NCBI GenBank assembly: GCA_016208315.1
Contig: JACQYF010000154.1
Coordinates: 1 to 36,305 of the forward strand
Length of the DNA: 36,305 bases
Direction: 5' to 3'
Source of the DNA: Chloroflexota bacterium
GTDB taxonomy: Bacteria; Chloroflexota; Anaerolineae; UBA4142
Shown here in pieces: positions 8,299 through 15,990 of this stretch. Within the stretch, counting starts at the first letter, position 1, and each line of letters opens with the position of its first letter. A program made the position numbers and the translations under genes. Under the pieces are notes generated by a model, which saw nothing but the letters and a program-made list of their open reading frames with translations, searched no databases and was not told the origin of the DNA.

Positions 8299-8327
8299 TT
8301 GACCCTCAGACGGCAGTATGGTATGAT
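8299..8327 (+). promoter_or_regulatory. Promoter of the PIN-domain pair
   Basis: TTGACC, a 17-bp spacer and TATGAT, about 40 bases before the PIN start codon. Confidence 0.7.
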
Positions 8328-8366
8328 GCGGCTAATCAGACAATGCGACTTTCCTGAGAACATCCC

Positions 8367-8816
8367 ATGCTAACTATCTACCTGGACGCGTGTTGCTTGA
8401 ACCGACCCTTTGACGACCAAAGGCAGGATCGTATTCGCTTGGAGGCGGAAGCCGTCCTGATAGTTCTCAGTCATGTCGAAACAGGTGAGTGGCGGTGGAT
8501 CACTAGCAAGGCCCTAGATTTTGAGATTAAGCGAATGCCGGATGCCGTCCGCAAAGCCAGAGTACGACTCATGCTAGCTCGAGCACATCGCTCTGTATCC
8601 ATTGGGATGAAGGAGAAGAAACGCGCGAGGCAATTGCGAGTAACCGGGTTTCGGAGTCTAGATGCGTTGCACTTGGCATGTGCGGAAAGCGGCGGGGCTG
8701 ATGTCCTTTTGACTACGGATGATCAACTCCTGCGCCACGCGGAACGTGTCTCAGACCAATTGAAGTTGCGTGTAAGGAACCCGCTTGCATGGTTGAGGGA
8801 GGAAATAGAGAAATGA
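8367..8816 (+). CDS. PIN-domain ribonuclease, toxin-like
   Basis: 149 residues. The acidic centre of the PIN fold is visible: D7 in YLDACC, an acidic residue near 51-53, D99 in SLDALHLA and D118/D119 in TTDDQLL. PIN proteins of this size are usually Mg-dependent RNases and often toxins of type II toxin-antitoxin pairs. The next gene overlaps it by ATGA and would be the partner. It is isolated between two strong terminators with its own promoter, as expected of a self-contained module. The ribosome site is weak. The RNA target is unknown. Confidence 0.85.
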   Translation: MLTIYLDACCLNRPFDDQRQDRIRLEAEAVLIVLSHVETGEWRWITSKALDFEIKRMPDAVRKARVRLMLARAHRSVSIGMKEKKRARQLRVTGFRSLDALHLACAESGGADVLLTTDDQLLRHAERVSDQLKLRVRNPLAWLREEIEK

Positions 8817-9025
8817 GCGCCCAGACGATGACTTTGGAGCAGATTCGCGTCAATGGATTGGCGGCGTTGGAGCGTGAATTGGGGCTGGTCGGCATGATTC
8901 GCTTTTTGCAGCAGTTCGAGCCGGGCACAGGTGATTATACTCATGATCGCTATCGCTGGCTGCCAGACGTAGAAGTAGACACCCTGGTCGAAATGATACA
9001 GCGCGAGTCCAAAGCGAAGACGTAA
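8813..9025 (+). CDS. Small partner of the PIN protein (antitoxin-like)
   Basis: 70 residues. The start at 8813 overlaps the PIN stop by ATGA and has GGGAGG about ten bases upstream; an earlier start at 8789 would intrude into the PIN gene without need. The core reads LGLVGMIRFLQQFEPG with a following RYRW. A similar pattern (LGPVETVRFL, then RW) occurs in the small protein at 28684-28890, so the two may be distant relatives. The antitoxin role is inferred from the tight pairing with a PIN gene. No DNA-binding motif is obvious. Confidence 0.7.
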   Translation: MSAQTMTLEQIRVNGLAALERELGLVGMIRFLQQFEPGTGDYTHDRYRWLPDVEVDTLVEMIQRESKAKT

Positions 9026-9032
9026 GCGGTAC

Positions 9033-9076
9033 AAAAAGACCCGAAGGGTTTTTTGGAAACCCTTCGGGTCTTTTTA
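9033..9076. terminator. Bidirectional terminator between convergent genes
   Basis: AAAAAGACCCGAAGGGTTT and its complement AAACCCTTCGGGTCTTTTT form a 19-bp stem with a 6-base loop and T-runs both ways. The right T-run contains the stop codon of the metallo-hydrolase gene, so both transcripts end in the same hairpin. Confidence 0.92.
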
Positions 9077-9988
9077 TTTCGGCCCCGTCGCATGCCACAC
9101 GCCGTCGCGCAGGACGATGTGACCGCGCACGCTCAATTCGTCGAGCAGGCGACCGAGGAGCGCGCGGGGGTCGGTGTCGAGGTAACGCTGGCTATAGTCA
9201 ACGAACGCGGGAATGGTCGGGATATAGCTTTCGAGTTCGGCCGCGCGGATGCCGTCCTTGAGCATCAGCGTAAAGATGAAATACTGCTTGAGGGCGTGCA
9301 GCGCCATCTTTGGGGGGTCGGCGATAAAGCCGTTCAGCCGTTCGCGGACGCGATGAAAGTTCGCGGCAACATCGTAGATCGCAGGCCCGTGTCCGGGGAA
9401 GATGGCTTGCGCGTTCAGCGCGGCCAGCTTGTCGAGCGAGGCGCGCGCGTGGAAGAACGCGGCTTCGCCGTGAATCGCGATGTTGACCGCGCCCATGTCG
9501 CCCTGCCACACGGCGTCGCCGGAAAAGATGATGCCCAGTTCCGGGCAGTGGAGCGCGATGCCGCCCGGCGAGTGTCCGGGCGTGTGGAACACCTGCAGCG
9601 TCAAAGCGCCCGCATGCAGAACGTCGCCTTCATTCAGCTCGGTATCTATGGGGAAGAACGGCGCGTTTTGGTCGAGGTATTCGAGCCAGGTCAAATGCCG
9701 CTCACCTACGCTCAGCCACGCGGCCTCAATCGGGTGCATCGCGGTCTTGGCGCGCGAGATGGCGCGCAGCGCGTGCGTCCCGCCGATGTGATCGCTGTGA
9801 CAGTGCGTGTGGACGATGGTCGCCAGGTCGCGCGCGCTCACGTCGTTCTGCTCGATCAATTCAAGCGTCTCGGATGTGTGGGTTTCGTAGCCGGTATCAA
9901 CCAGCAGCGGCGCGTCGCCGAGGAAGAGGACGCTGTTGCAATTGAGCCAGCCGCGCGTGATGACGCGGACGTTGGAGGGAAGTTTCAT
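9074..9988 (-). CDS. Metallo-beta-lactamase-fold hydrolase
   Basis: 304 residues. The zinc-binding motif HxHxDH is present (H62, H64, D66, H67), followed by the downstream ligands in HTPGHSPGG, FSGDAVW and FPGHGP. This is the arrangement of glyoxalase II-like and thioesterase-like hydrolases, so ester or thioester hydrolysis is likely; the substrate is unknown. The start MKLPSNV at 9988 is chosen because the longer reading consists of translated octad repeat. No good ribosome site is seen. It is the last gene of the minus-strand block that starts at livG, separated from the CBS gene by a hairpin array that may reduce read-through. Confidence 0.85.
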   Translation of the reverse strand: MKLPSNVRVITRGWLNCNSVLFLGDAPLLVDTGYETHTSETLELIEQNDVSARDLATIVHTHCHSDHIGGTHALRAISRAKTAMHPIEAAWLSVGERHLTWLEYLDQNAPFFPIDTELNEGDVLHAGALTLQVFHTPGHSPGGIALHCPELGIIFSGDAVWQGDMGAVNIAIHGEAAFFHARASLDKLAALNAQAIFPGHGPAIYDVAANFHRVRERLNGFIADPPKMALHALKQYFIFTLMLKDGIRAAELESYIPTIPAFVDYSQRYLDTDPRALLGRLLDELSVRGHIVLRDGVWHATGPK

Positions 9989-10130
9989 AGTTGGGTGGTT
10001 GGGTGGTTGGGTGGTTGGGTGGTTGGAACACGGTAGAAACAAATAGTCACAGTAGATCACTCCTCGATGAAATTGTGATCTACTGTGACTACCCAACTAC
10101 CTAACCACCCAACTACCTAACCACCGAACT
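9989..10130. repeat. Octad array with central 17-bp inverted repeat
   Basis: Units close to GGTTGGGT in 8-nt register on the left (9989-10028) and ACCCAACT/ACCTAACC units on the right (10091-10130), approximate reverse complements. The centre is a perfect 17-bp inverted repeat (10044-10060 with 10075-10091). The last unit contains the stop codon of the CBS-ACT gene. Confidence 0.85.
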
Positions 10131-10809
10131 AACGGGATGAGATCAGTTTCGGTTCGTATTCCGTCGTGATCTCGCGGGCGTCAATAATCTGCGCTCCGGC
10201 CTTTTCGACCGCGCCCACCAGCGCATCGCGCTGGACGCCCTGAACCTTCATCGTGATCTCGCGATGCTGCGCATCACTGGCGACGAAGGTGGCCACCGAG
10301 ACGATGTTGCCGCCCAACTCGGCGATGTTGCTGGCGATCTTCGCCAATTCGCCTTTGACTTCCGGGATGCGCATCGCGATGCGGACGCCCTTTTCGCGCC
10401 CGCCCAGCGCCTCGGCCATAATGCGGAAAATATCCGTCTCGGTCACAATGCCGACCACTTGCCGGTCGCGCAGGATGGGCAGACTGCCGATCTTGTGGTC
10501 CACCATGATGCGCGCGGCTTCTTCCAGCGGACAATCTTCCCCGACGGTAATGACGCGCTTGGTCATCACGTCCTTGACCTGCAATTTCGAGAGGAGATAG
10601 TGGACCTCGAAGACGCTGAGGGACGTCGCGGGGGACGGCGACGCGTACAGCAAATCCTTTTCGACGACGATGCCAACCAGATTGCCTTGTTTATCCACGA
10701 CCGGCAAACGCCGGATCTTTTTCTCGCGCAGCAGTTGGAGCGCGTCTTCGAAAGACGTTTCGGGATGAACGACGACGGGGTTGGCGGTCATTCGTGAACG
10801 AACCAGCAT
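10129..10809 (-). CDS. CBS-CBS-ACT domain protein (AcuB-like)
   Basis: 226 residues. Two CBS domains (about residues 5-58 and 75-130; VVDKQGNLVGIV and ILRDRQVVGIVTE mark the ends) are followed by an ACT domain (about 138-215). The order matches AcuB-like proteins, in which CBS pairs bind adenine nucleotides and the ACT domain a small ligand. A regulatory rather than catalytic role is expected. The start at 10809 has GGAGG six bases upstream. Its place at the end of an importer/acyl-CoA cluster suggests sensing of energy or acyl metabolites. Confidence 0.9.
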   Translation of the reverse strand: MLVRSRMTANPVVVHPETSFEDALQLLREKKIRRLPVVDKQGNLVGIVVEKDLLYASPSPATSLSVFEVHYLLSKLQVKDVMTKRVITVGEDCPLEEAARIMVDHKIGSLPILRDRQVVGIVTETDIFRIMAEALGGREKGVRIAMRIPEVKGELAKIASNIAELGGNIVSVATFVASDAQHREITMKVQGVQRDALVGAVEKAGAQIIDAREITTEYEPKLISSR

Positions 10810-10832
10810 AGAGCACCTCCACTTTGGGGTGT

Positions 10833-10859
10833 GTAGGGGCGGGGTCACCCCGCCCCTAC
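10833..10859. repeat. G+C-rich REP-like palindrome
   Basis: GTAGGGGCGGGGT and its complement around one central base, perfect over 13 bp per arm. One of six copies in the window (others at 11346, 11407, 21880, 30408 and 30471). Confidence 0.85.
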
Positions 10860-10897
10860 TCTAAATATATCCCAAAGCGCACAAGAATGCAAAACGG

Positions 10898-11335
10898 CTA
10901 TTTGGCTTCGCCGCCGCGCAGACGGTCCCGGTAACGCGCCGGAAAACCGCGCACCGTCCCTTGCGCCACGACTTTGTTTTCCTGGTTAGTGCAGACCATT
11001 TCGACGCGCGCCCAACCGCGGCGCGCGTCCGCTTCCTCGACCGTGCAGGTCGCGGTGACCGTATCGCCGATAAACACCGGCAGAAGAAACTCGAAGGACA
11101 GATCGGTCGCCAAGATCGCGGCGACTCCGCCGATGTGCGTCAGCAGACTGCCAATTAACATGCCGGGTACGATGCGGCGCCCGACGCGGTGAGACTTGCA
11201 AAACGCTTCGTCGGTATGGTACGGATTCACGTCCCACGTAACGCCGATAAAGAGCGCCACGTCCGCGTCCGTAAACGTCCGCGAGAAAACGGCCGTTTCG
11301 CCGATCGCGAAATCTTCGAGCGTGCGTTTGAGCAT
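10898..11335 (-). CDS. MaoC-like (R)-enoyl-CoA hydratase
   Basis: 145 residues, single hot-dog domain. The catalytic signature of the hydratase-2 family is seen as WDVNPYHTD (Asp and His about 40 residues from the start), followed by GRRIVPGML. It would hydrate a trans-2-enoyl-CoA to the (R)-3-hydroxyacyl-CoA. It shares a strand and closely spaced gene order with an acyl-CoA synthetase and an importer, consistent with use of an imported acid. The only ribosome-site candidate is weak. A pair of REP-like palindromes lies directly upstream. Confidence 0.87.
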   Translation of the reverse strand: MLKRTLEDFAIGETAVFSRTFTDADVALFIGVTWDVNPYHTDEAFCKSHRVGRRIVPGMLIGSLLTHIGGVAAILATDLSFEFLLPVFIGDTVTATCTVEEADARRGWARVEMVCTNQENKVVAQGTVRGFPARYRDRLRGGEAK

Positions 11336-11345
11336 GGCGATGTTC

Positions 11346-11432
11346 GTAGGGGCGGGGTCACCCCGCCCTAACAGGGTAGGAGCTGGGTGACCGCGTCCAC
11401 ATGGGAGAGGGGCGGGGCGACCCCGCCCCTAC
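11346..11432. repeat. Pair of REP-like palindromes (BIME-like)
   Basis: Two copies of the G+C-rich palindrome (11346-11370 and 11407-11432) separated by about 36 bp. The second has a GGGGC/ACCCC centre. They fill the gap between the lipoprotein and MaoC genes. Confidence 0.8.
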
Positions 11433-11439
11433 AGCCGCA

Positions 11440-12060
11440 TTACTTGGGCCACTTGCCTTCGAAGGTCGCCAGCGTCCGTTTCCCGCCGCCGGAAAAGTCC
11501 GCTGTGCCGCCGGTCACCTTGATGCCGTATTTGAAATCTTGAATCTGATCCCACCATGAAGAGACCAAGGCGTTCGGGTTGAGCTTCTTCTCGGCGATGC
11601 GTTGCCCGTAGGCCACCAGCAAGGTTCCGGGAACGACGGCCGAGTCAATGACCACATTCACCCGCAGCGCATTGGTCGTTTTGGCCGGAATGGATTGGCG
11701 GTCGTACACGTTCGGCGTGGCGAGCGCAAAGTAATCGCCGGGCGAGGACGGCGCGGCTTCCAGTTCCACGGTGAATTTCATCTGGTCTAGCGTCACCGCC
11801 ACATCGTTCGGGTTCTCGATCTCGTACACGAACGCCAGGTTCATTGGGACGCGCACGGCCACGGGAATTTGCGGTGTGGGCGTCGGCGGCTGAGCCGGCC
11901 ATTCTTTCCACGGGACCGGAAAGTAACTGGAAACTTCAACGCGCGTCAGTTTTACCGTGGGAGCTTTCACCTCAGTCGTCGCGGGGGCGGCCGGTGCGCA
12001 GCCGAGGAAGACAAAAGCCACGAGCACCAAGAGCGTGATAACGAGCAGTCGTTCGCGCAT
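11440..12060 (-). CDS. Lipoprotein with LEA-14-like domain
   Basis: 206 residues. The signal peptide ends in lipobox FLGC (C21), followed by a short tether. The body contains FVYEIENPNDVAVTLDQMKF, the pattern of LEA type 2/WHy domains (beta-sandwich with a conserved NPN), then a second half of unknown type with a conserved-looking ISSWWDQ-like stretch. The function is unknown; the domain binds no known ligand. GGGAGG lies six bases before the ATG. It follows livF within the importer operon, so it may be an accessory surface lipoprotein of the transporter. That is inference from position. Confidence 0.75.
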   Translation of the reverse strand: MRERLLVITLLVLVAFVFLGCAPAAPATTEVKAPTVKLTRVEVSSYFPVPWKEWPAQPPTPTPQIPVAVRVPMNLAFVYEIENPNDVAVTLDQMKFTVELEAAPSSPGDYFALATPNVYDRQSIPAKTTNALRVNVVIDSAVVPGTLLVAYGQRIAEKKLNPNALVSSWWDQIQDFKYGIKVTGGTADFSGGGKRTLATFEGKWPK

Positions 12061-12076
12061 ATAATCCTCCCTCAGA

Positions 12077-12146
12077 GAGTGACGAGTGACGAGTGACGAG
12101 TGACAAGTGATGTGACTGTTTCTCTGTCACCCGTCACTTGTCACCT
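12077..12146. repeat. Heptad array, ten 7-nt units in register
   Basis: Four GAGTGAC units and AAGTGAT, then switching to GTCACCC/GTCACTT/GTCACCT, the reverse complement, all in one 7-nt register. The last base is the first base of the livF stop codon. Confidence 0.88.
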
Positions 12147-12955
12147 CATGTCAGCCATCGTTTGCGTCGTTTGTAATGCTTGATGTTGCGGAACGTCTTG
12201 CGTGTACCCAGGTCGGTCAAACCGAGATAGAATTCTTTGATGTCGGGATTGTCGCGCAACTTGTCGGCCGGCCCATCCATCACCACGCGCCCGGATTCGA
12301 GCACATAGCCATAGCCCGCCACGGCCAGCGCGAGTTTGACGTTCTGCTCGACCAAGAGAATCGGCAGGTGCTCTTCGCGATTCAGGCGCGTGATGATCTC
12401 AAAGATCTCTTTGATGAGCAGCGGCGCCAGCCCCATGCTCGGCTCGTCGAGCAGCATCAGTTTGGGCCGTGCCATCAACGCGCGGCCCATCACGAGCATC
12501 TGCTGTTCGCCGCCGCTGCAAAAGCCGGAGACGGTGTGCCGAATCTGTTTCAAGCGCGGGAAATAGTGATAGACCATTTCCAGGCCCGGTTTGAGACCCG
12601 CGGCGGTGCGATTCAAGTGCGCGCCGACGGTCAGATTTTCCTCGACGGTGAGGTGTTCAAACACGCGGCGTCCCTCGATCACCTGAAGAATCCCTACTTT
12701 GGCGATCTCTTCCGCGGATTTGCGGTCAATGCGCCCGCCCATGAATTCAATCGAGCCGTCGGTGACCTCGCCATCCTCGTGTTTGAGCAGTCCGCTGATC
12801 GCTTTCAAGGTCGTGGACTTGCCGGCGCCGTTCGCGCCGAGCAGCGCGACGATGCCGCCGCGGCCCACGTCCAGCGAAACGCCTTTCAGCACGAGGATGA
12901 CCTCCTGGTACATCACCTCGATGTTATTCAGTTTGAGGATGCTGCCGTTTTCCAT
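12146..12955 (-). CDS. livF: LivF-type ABC importer ATPase
   Basis: 269 residues. Walker A GANGAGKST (about residues 38-46), Walker B LMLLDEPSMGLAP and the H-loop-equivalent LLVEQN are present, as in LivF proteins of the hydrophobic amino acid transporter (HAAT) family. The signature motif reads CSGGEQQ instead of the usual LSGGEQQ. A C-terminal extension of about 25 basic residues (ending KHYKRRKRWLT) goes beyond the family norm. It powers import with LivG, LivH, LivM and LivK encoded upstream. It is separated from livK by a heptad array. Confidence 0.93.
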   Translation of the reverse strand: MENGSILKLNNIEVMYQEVILVLKGVSLDVGRGGIVALLGANGAGKSTTLKAISGLLKHEDGEVTDGSIEFMGGRIDRKSAEEIAKVGILQVIEGRRVFEHLTVEENLTVGAHLNRTAAGLKPGLEMVYHYFPRLKQIRHTVSGFCSGGEQQMLVMGRALMARPKLMLLDEPSMGLAPLLIKEIFEIITRLNREEHLPILLVEQNVKLALAVAGYGYVLESGRVVMDGPADKLRDNPDIKEFYLGLTDLGTRKTFRNIKHYKRRKRWLT

Positions 12956-12964
12956 GTCAAATGC

Positions 12965-13055
12965 CAGTCAACAGTCATCAGTGAACAGTGAACAGTATTC
13001 AGTGAACTGTTTACTGTTTACGCGCCACCCTTGGTGGCGAGTTTACTGTTGACTG
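12965..13055. repeat. Heptad array between livK and livF
   Basis: Thirteen 7-nt steps in register: CAGTCAA/CAGTGAA units, then CTGTTTA and TTTACTG/TTGACTG. A 21-bp hairpin (CGCCACC, CTT, GGTGGCG at its core; exactly three heptads long) sits in the right arm at 13021-13041. Confidence 0.85.
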
Positions 13056-13057
13056 CA

Positions 13058-14338
13058 TCAGTATCCGATCCACTTGGGCCATAGGTCCGAGTACTTGCCC
13101 CGCATGTCCACGGCTTTGAGCAGCCCGATCTTGCCGCCTTTGATTTGATAGACGCGCACGCTCGAGGTGCCGCGATGATCGTTTGGGCTGAAGGTGAGGG
13201 CTGGAACGCCCAAGCCGACGTCGAAATCTTTGAGCGCGTCGAGTTCGGCCTTGATACCGGGCCCATTCAACTTGCCGGCTTTGTCCGCGCGCTTGAGTCC
13301 TTCCGTGAGGAGCAGGACGTTCGCCCAGGCCTGCACGGTGCGAATCAGGCGCGATTCTTTGGGCACGTTCGGGTTGTACTTGGCCGCGGTGGCGACGACA
13401 TTGTCCATCCCCTTGACGCTGGTGTCGCCGAAGAACGCGGTCACGCCAATCCCGATCACGCCTTCGGCGGCATCGCCCGCCAACCGGGGCAGGTTCTCGT
13501 CAAAGCCCCAGTTATTGACGATGTGGTCGGCGCCCAAGCCCAGGGCTTTGGCATCTTTGAGCGCCGTGGCCACCGAGTTTGTCGTATTGCCGTGCCAGAC
13601 GAGGTTCGGTTTGAACTCCTTCGCGGCGAGGACCTGACTCTTGGTGTCAATCGCCGTCAGGGGCACATCCTGATCCGGGCCGACCTCAAAGCCGAGCGCG
13701 GTGGCCTGTTCCTTGATGGCCTTGATGGGCGCGCTGGCGTAGGGGGTCGCTTTGCCGTAAAAGGCCACAAAGCGCGGCTTGGCGCCCGCGGTGCGCTCGG
13801 CCGCAAAGCGCGCGTCCTTTTGCCAAACCTCTTCAAACCAAACGGTAATCGCCGCGCGCGCGTTCGTCGAATAGTCGCTCGCCGCGTAATAATTGTACGG
13901 CGTCTTGCTGGCATCCGCGAGTTCCGCGGAATACGACGCGGTGACAAACGGCATCTTGTCCGCCGTTACCGTCGGCTGGATCGCCGCCGATTCGCCCGTG
14001 CCCCATCCGAGCATGGCGATCACTTTGTCTAGATCGCGAAAGCGCTTGTAGGTCGTGAGGTACTCGGGCACCTTGTAACCATAATCGGTCAGGATCAGCC
14101 GAACTTGTTTGCCGTTCACGCCCCCGTTCTCGTTGACCCAGCGCACCGCCTCCTGGATGCCGAGCGCGTAATCCTTGCCGACATCGGACGTGGGTCCGGT
14201 GAGATCGTTGAGCGAGCCAATGACAATCTCGCCCGCGGTGGCGGCCGGCTGTGCCGGCGCAGCCGGCGCGGCGCACGCGATCACAATGACGGACAGGAGC
14301 GCCAGCGCGGCAAACAGGGTGAATCTTTGCTTCTTCAT
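13058..14338 (-). CDS. livK: LivK-type substrate-binding lipoprotein
   Basis: 426 residues. Signal peptide with lipobox VIAC (about C22), then the family-6 periplasmic-binding fold starting at IVIGSLNDLTGPTSDVG. Proteins of this family bind amino acids, amides or, in the longer subgroups, aromatic and other organic acids; the ligand is not readable here. AAAGGAGGA lies just before the ATG. Spacing to livM (81 bases) and livF fits one operon. With an acyl-CoA synthetase in the same operon, a carboxylic acid ligand is more likely than a branched-chain amino acid. That is inference. Confidence 0.92.
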   Translation of the reverse strand: MKKQRFTLFAALALLSVIVIACAAPAAPAQPAATAGEIVIGSLNDLTGPTSDVGKDYALGIQEAVRWVNENGGVNGKQVRLILTDYGYKVPEYLTTYKRFRDLDKVIAMLGWGTGESAAIQPTVTADKMPFVTASYSAELADASKTPYNYYAASDYSTNARAAITVWFEEVWQKDARFAAERTAGAKPRFVAFYGKATPYASAPIKAIKEQATALGFEVGPDQDVPLTAIDTKSQVLAAKEFKPNLVWHGNTTNSVATALKDAKALGLGADHIVNNWGFDENLPRLAGDAAEGVIGIGVTAFFGDTSVKGMDNVVATAAKYNPNVPKESRLIRTVQAWANVLLLTEGLKRADKAGKLNGPGIKAELDALKDFDVGLGVPALTFSPNDHRGTSSVRVYQIKGGKIGLLKAVDMRGKYSDLWPKWIGY

Positions 14339-14419
14339 ACTCCTCCTTTTCTTCCTTCAATAGACCAATTGCGACACAGCACTGGAGCGGGAAAGGCCAG
14401 CAGCGACCACCTCCCTTCG

Positions 14420-15523
14420 TTAGTACGAGAACGGCCAAAGATGAATATAGTTCTTGATCTGCGCCCAGCGATAGGCCAGCCCTTTGGGTTCGTAGAGCAG
14501 GAACAGAACGATCACCAGCCCAAAGGTTGCCTCGCGGACGTAAAGGAACTTGTCGAGCAGTTGCGTAAAGATCGGATGGTACGGCGTGAGAGTCAGAATG
14601 ATGACCTTGAGCGCTTCGGGGATCAGGGTCATAAACAGCGAGCCGAAAACGGTGCCGTACATCGAGCCGGTCCCGCCGATGAGGATGACGCCTACCAGCC
14701 ACAGCGACCAGGAGAATTGGAAATGCTCCGGGCTGATGGCGGACAAGTTGCTGACCCAAAAGGCGCCGGTGATGCCGCCCAACATTCCCGCCACAAAAAA
14801 CGCCAGCAATTTGTAACGGACTATATTGACGCCCAACACTTCGGCGGCGATGTCATTGTCGCGGATGGCGATCCATGCGCGACCGACGCGCGTGCGCAGC
14901 AAATTCGCGAGAAAGACCGTGCAGGCGATCACCAACACGAGCATCAAGTAATAGACTTTGATATCGTTCTCGCGATCTCCAAACAGGATGGGTCCGATGG
15001 TGATCGTTCCCGGCGGCAGCGAGAAATAGTGGCCGCGCCCTCCGATCTGGGCGACGTATTGCGTAATGATAAATTCCACGGTGACGAACTGCGCGGCCAT
15101 CGTCGTCATGATGAGGTAAAAACCCTTGACCCTCGCCGAGGGCAGCCCAAAGAGTACGCTCCAAACGCCCGCCACGAGCGCGGCCAATACAATCGTGACG
15201 GGGTACGGAATGCCCCATTGCAGCATCGCGATCGAACTGGTATACCCGCCGACCGCGATGAACGCGGCGTGACCCAGCGTGACCTGTCCGGTGTAGCCGA
15301 CGAGCAGTTGCACGCCCATCGCGCCCAAGATCGTATAGCCCACGGTGTTGGCGAGAGCGAGATAGTATAACTGACCGTTGGATATCGCATAGTATGGGAT
15401 CGCGACGAATAGGATGAGACCGACGACCATCATCCTGATCCAAACAAAGCGCGTCTGCCACCAGGCGTGATCTTGCGTGTAATTCTCGTGATAAACACCG
15501 GAAGGAAGGCGCATTGCGCTCAT
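14420..15523 (-). CDS. livM: LivM-type permease
   Basis: 367 residues with about nine or ten hydrophobic segments. The characteristic LLVGYTGQVTLGHAAFIAVGGY sequence of LivM lies near residues 73-94. It forms the membrane channel with LivH. The N-terminal ~30 residues are hydrophilic, and a second ATG at codon 4 is equally possible as start; no clear ribosome site precedes either. The upstream region is occupied by the heptad-ended cassette that separates it from livH, so translation may have been affected by that insertion. Confidence 0.93.
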   Translation of the reverse strand: MSAMRLPSGVYHENYTQDHAWWQTRFVWIRMMVVGLILFVAIPYYAISNGQLYYLALANTVGYTILGAMGVQLLVGYTGQVTLGHAAFIAVGGYTSSIAMLQWGIPYPVTIVLAALVAGVWSVLFGLPSARVKGFYLIMTTMAAQFVTVEFIITQYVAQIGGRGHYFSLPPGTITIGPILFGDRENDIKVYYLMLVLVIACTVFLANLLRTRVGRAWIAIRDNDIAAEVLGVNIVRYKLLAFFVAGMLGGITGAFWVSNLSAISPEHFQFSWSLWLVGVILIGGTGSMYGTVFGSLFMTLIPEALKVIILTLTPYHPIFTQLLDKFLYVREATFGLVIVLFLLYEPKGLAYRWAQIKNYIHLWPFSY

Positions 15524-15532
15524 AAAGACACC

Positions 15533-15990
15533 ATTTCAGATTTCAGAATTCAAATTTCAGATTTCAGATTTCAGATTGCTTTGGCTTGGAAGTCTTACCC
15601 AGACGACGGCGGATTGTGTTTGACGACACGACTAGAATCGCAACAAGTTCGTTTCCTTCATTCATCAGCGAGGTGACATCAGGCGCGGCTTTCATTCCAC
15701 TCTCCGCGATGATTTCCGTCCAATACACCGATTCGTCTGCCTCTTCTAGCGTGACGCCCAGTTTGGATGCAAAATCAGGATCAGAACGCGCGCGGCAAGC
15801 CGCACGATAATTCGCGCCAACAGATGTAGCTGAACGGATCTATTGATTTGCGACGATGTTCCCCGAACGTGTGCTGGGCAATGAATCCGCGAGCCGAATC
15901 GCGCAAATCGCAAATGCCTTTGTGCGCTTCTTCATCTCTTCCGGCGTCATTGCTCCTCCATTCTGAATTCTGAAATCTGAAATCTGAAAT
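15533..15990. mobile_element. 458-bp cassette with heptad inverted ends carrying a four-helix-bundle gene
   Basis: The right end (15533-15574) is six consecutive heptads of the ATTTCAG type. The left end (15961-15990) is four heptads of the reverse complement, and both outer ends read ATTTCAGATTTCAG inward. Between them is one gene, the amber-broken four-helix-bundle protein. The unit splits livH from livM, which are normally adjacent, and begins at the livH stop codon. It looks like a small mobile element without transposase. Mobility is inferred from structure only. Confidence 0.55.
15564..15950 (-). pseudogene. Four-helix-bundle protein (S23/Avd-like), interrupted by TAG
   Basis: Reads MTPEEMKKRTKAFAICAIRL, the typical opening of the four-helix-bundle family related to the 23S rRNA intervening-sequence protein. 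It continues after the break with TSVGANYRAACRARS and EEADESVYW, also family hallmarks. Codon 37 is TAG (15842-15840) where relatives have a Leu in QLLRS, so one base change explains it. The rest of the frame is open for 91 more codons and ends within the flanking heptads (QSEI then stop). GGAGGAGCA precedes the ATG. The function of the family is unknown; some members work with diversity-generating retroelements, none of which is here. Readthrough cannot be excluded. Confidence 0.85.

Noticed and set aside
9053..10036. 327-codon open frame on the plus strand
   Set aside because: Antisense to the metallo-hydrolase with an intact HxHxDH motif; it also runs through the bidirectional terminator.
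12061..12146. Ordinary rho-independent terminator between livF and the lipoprotein
   Set aside because: The hairpin exists but is a heptad array without a T-run; it may still affect read-through.
14105..15370. 421-codon open frame on the plus strand
   Set aside because: Antisense to livK and livM. Composition rich in Arg, His, Asp and Gln is typical of shadows in high-G+C DNA.
15564..15950. Diversity-generating retroelement
   Set aside because: The four-helix-bundle gene resembles Avd, but no reverse transcriptase or template/variable repeat pair is in the window.
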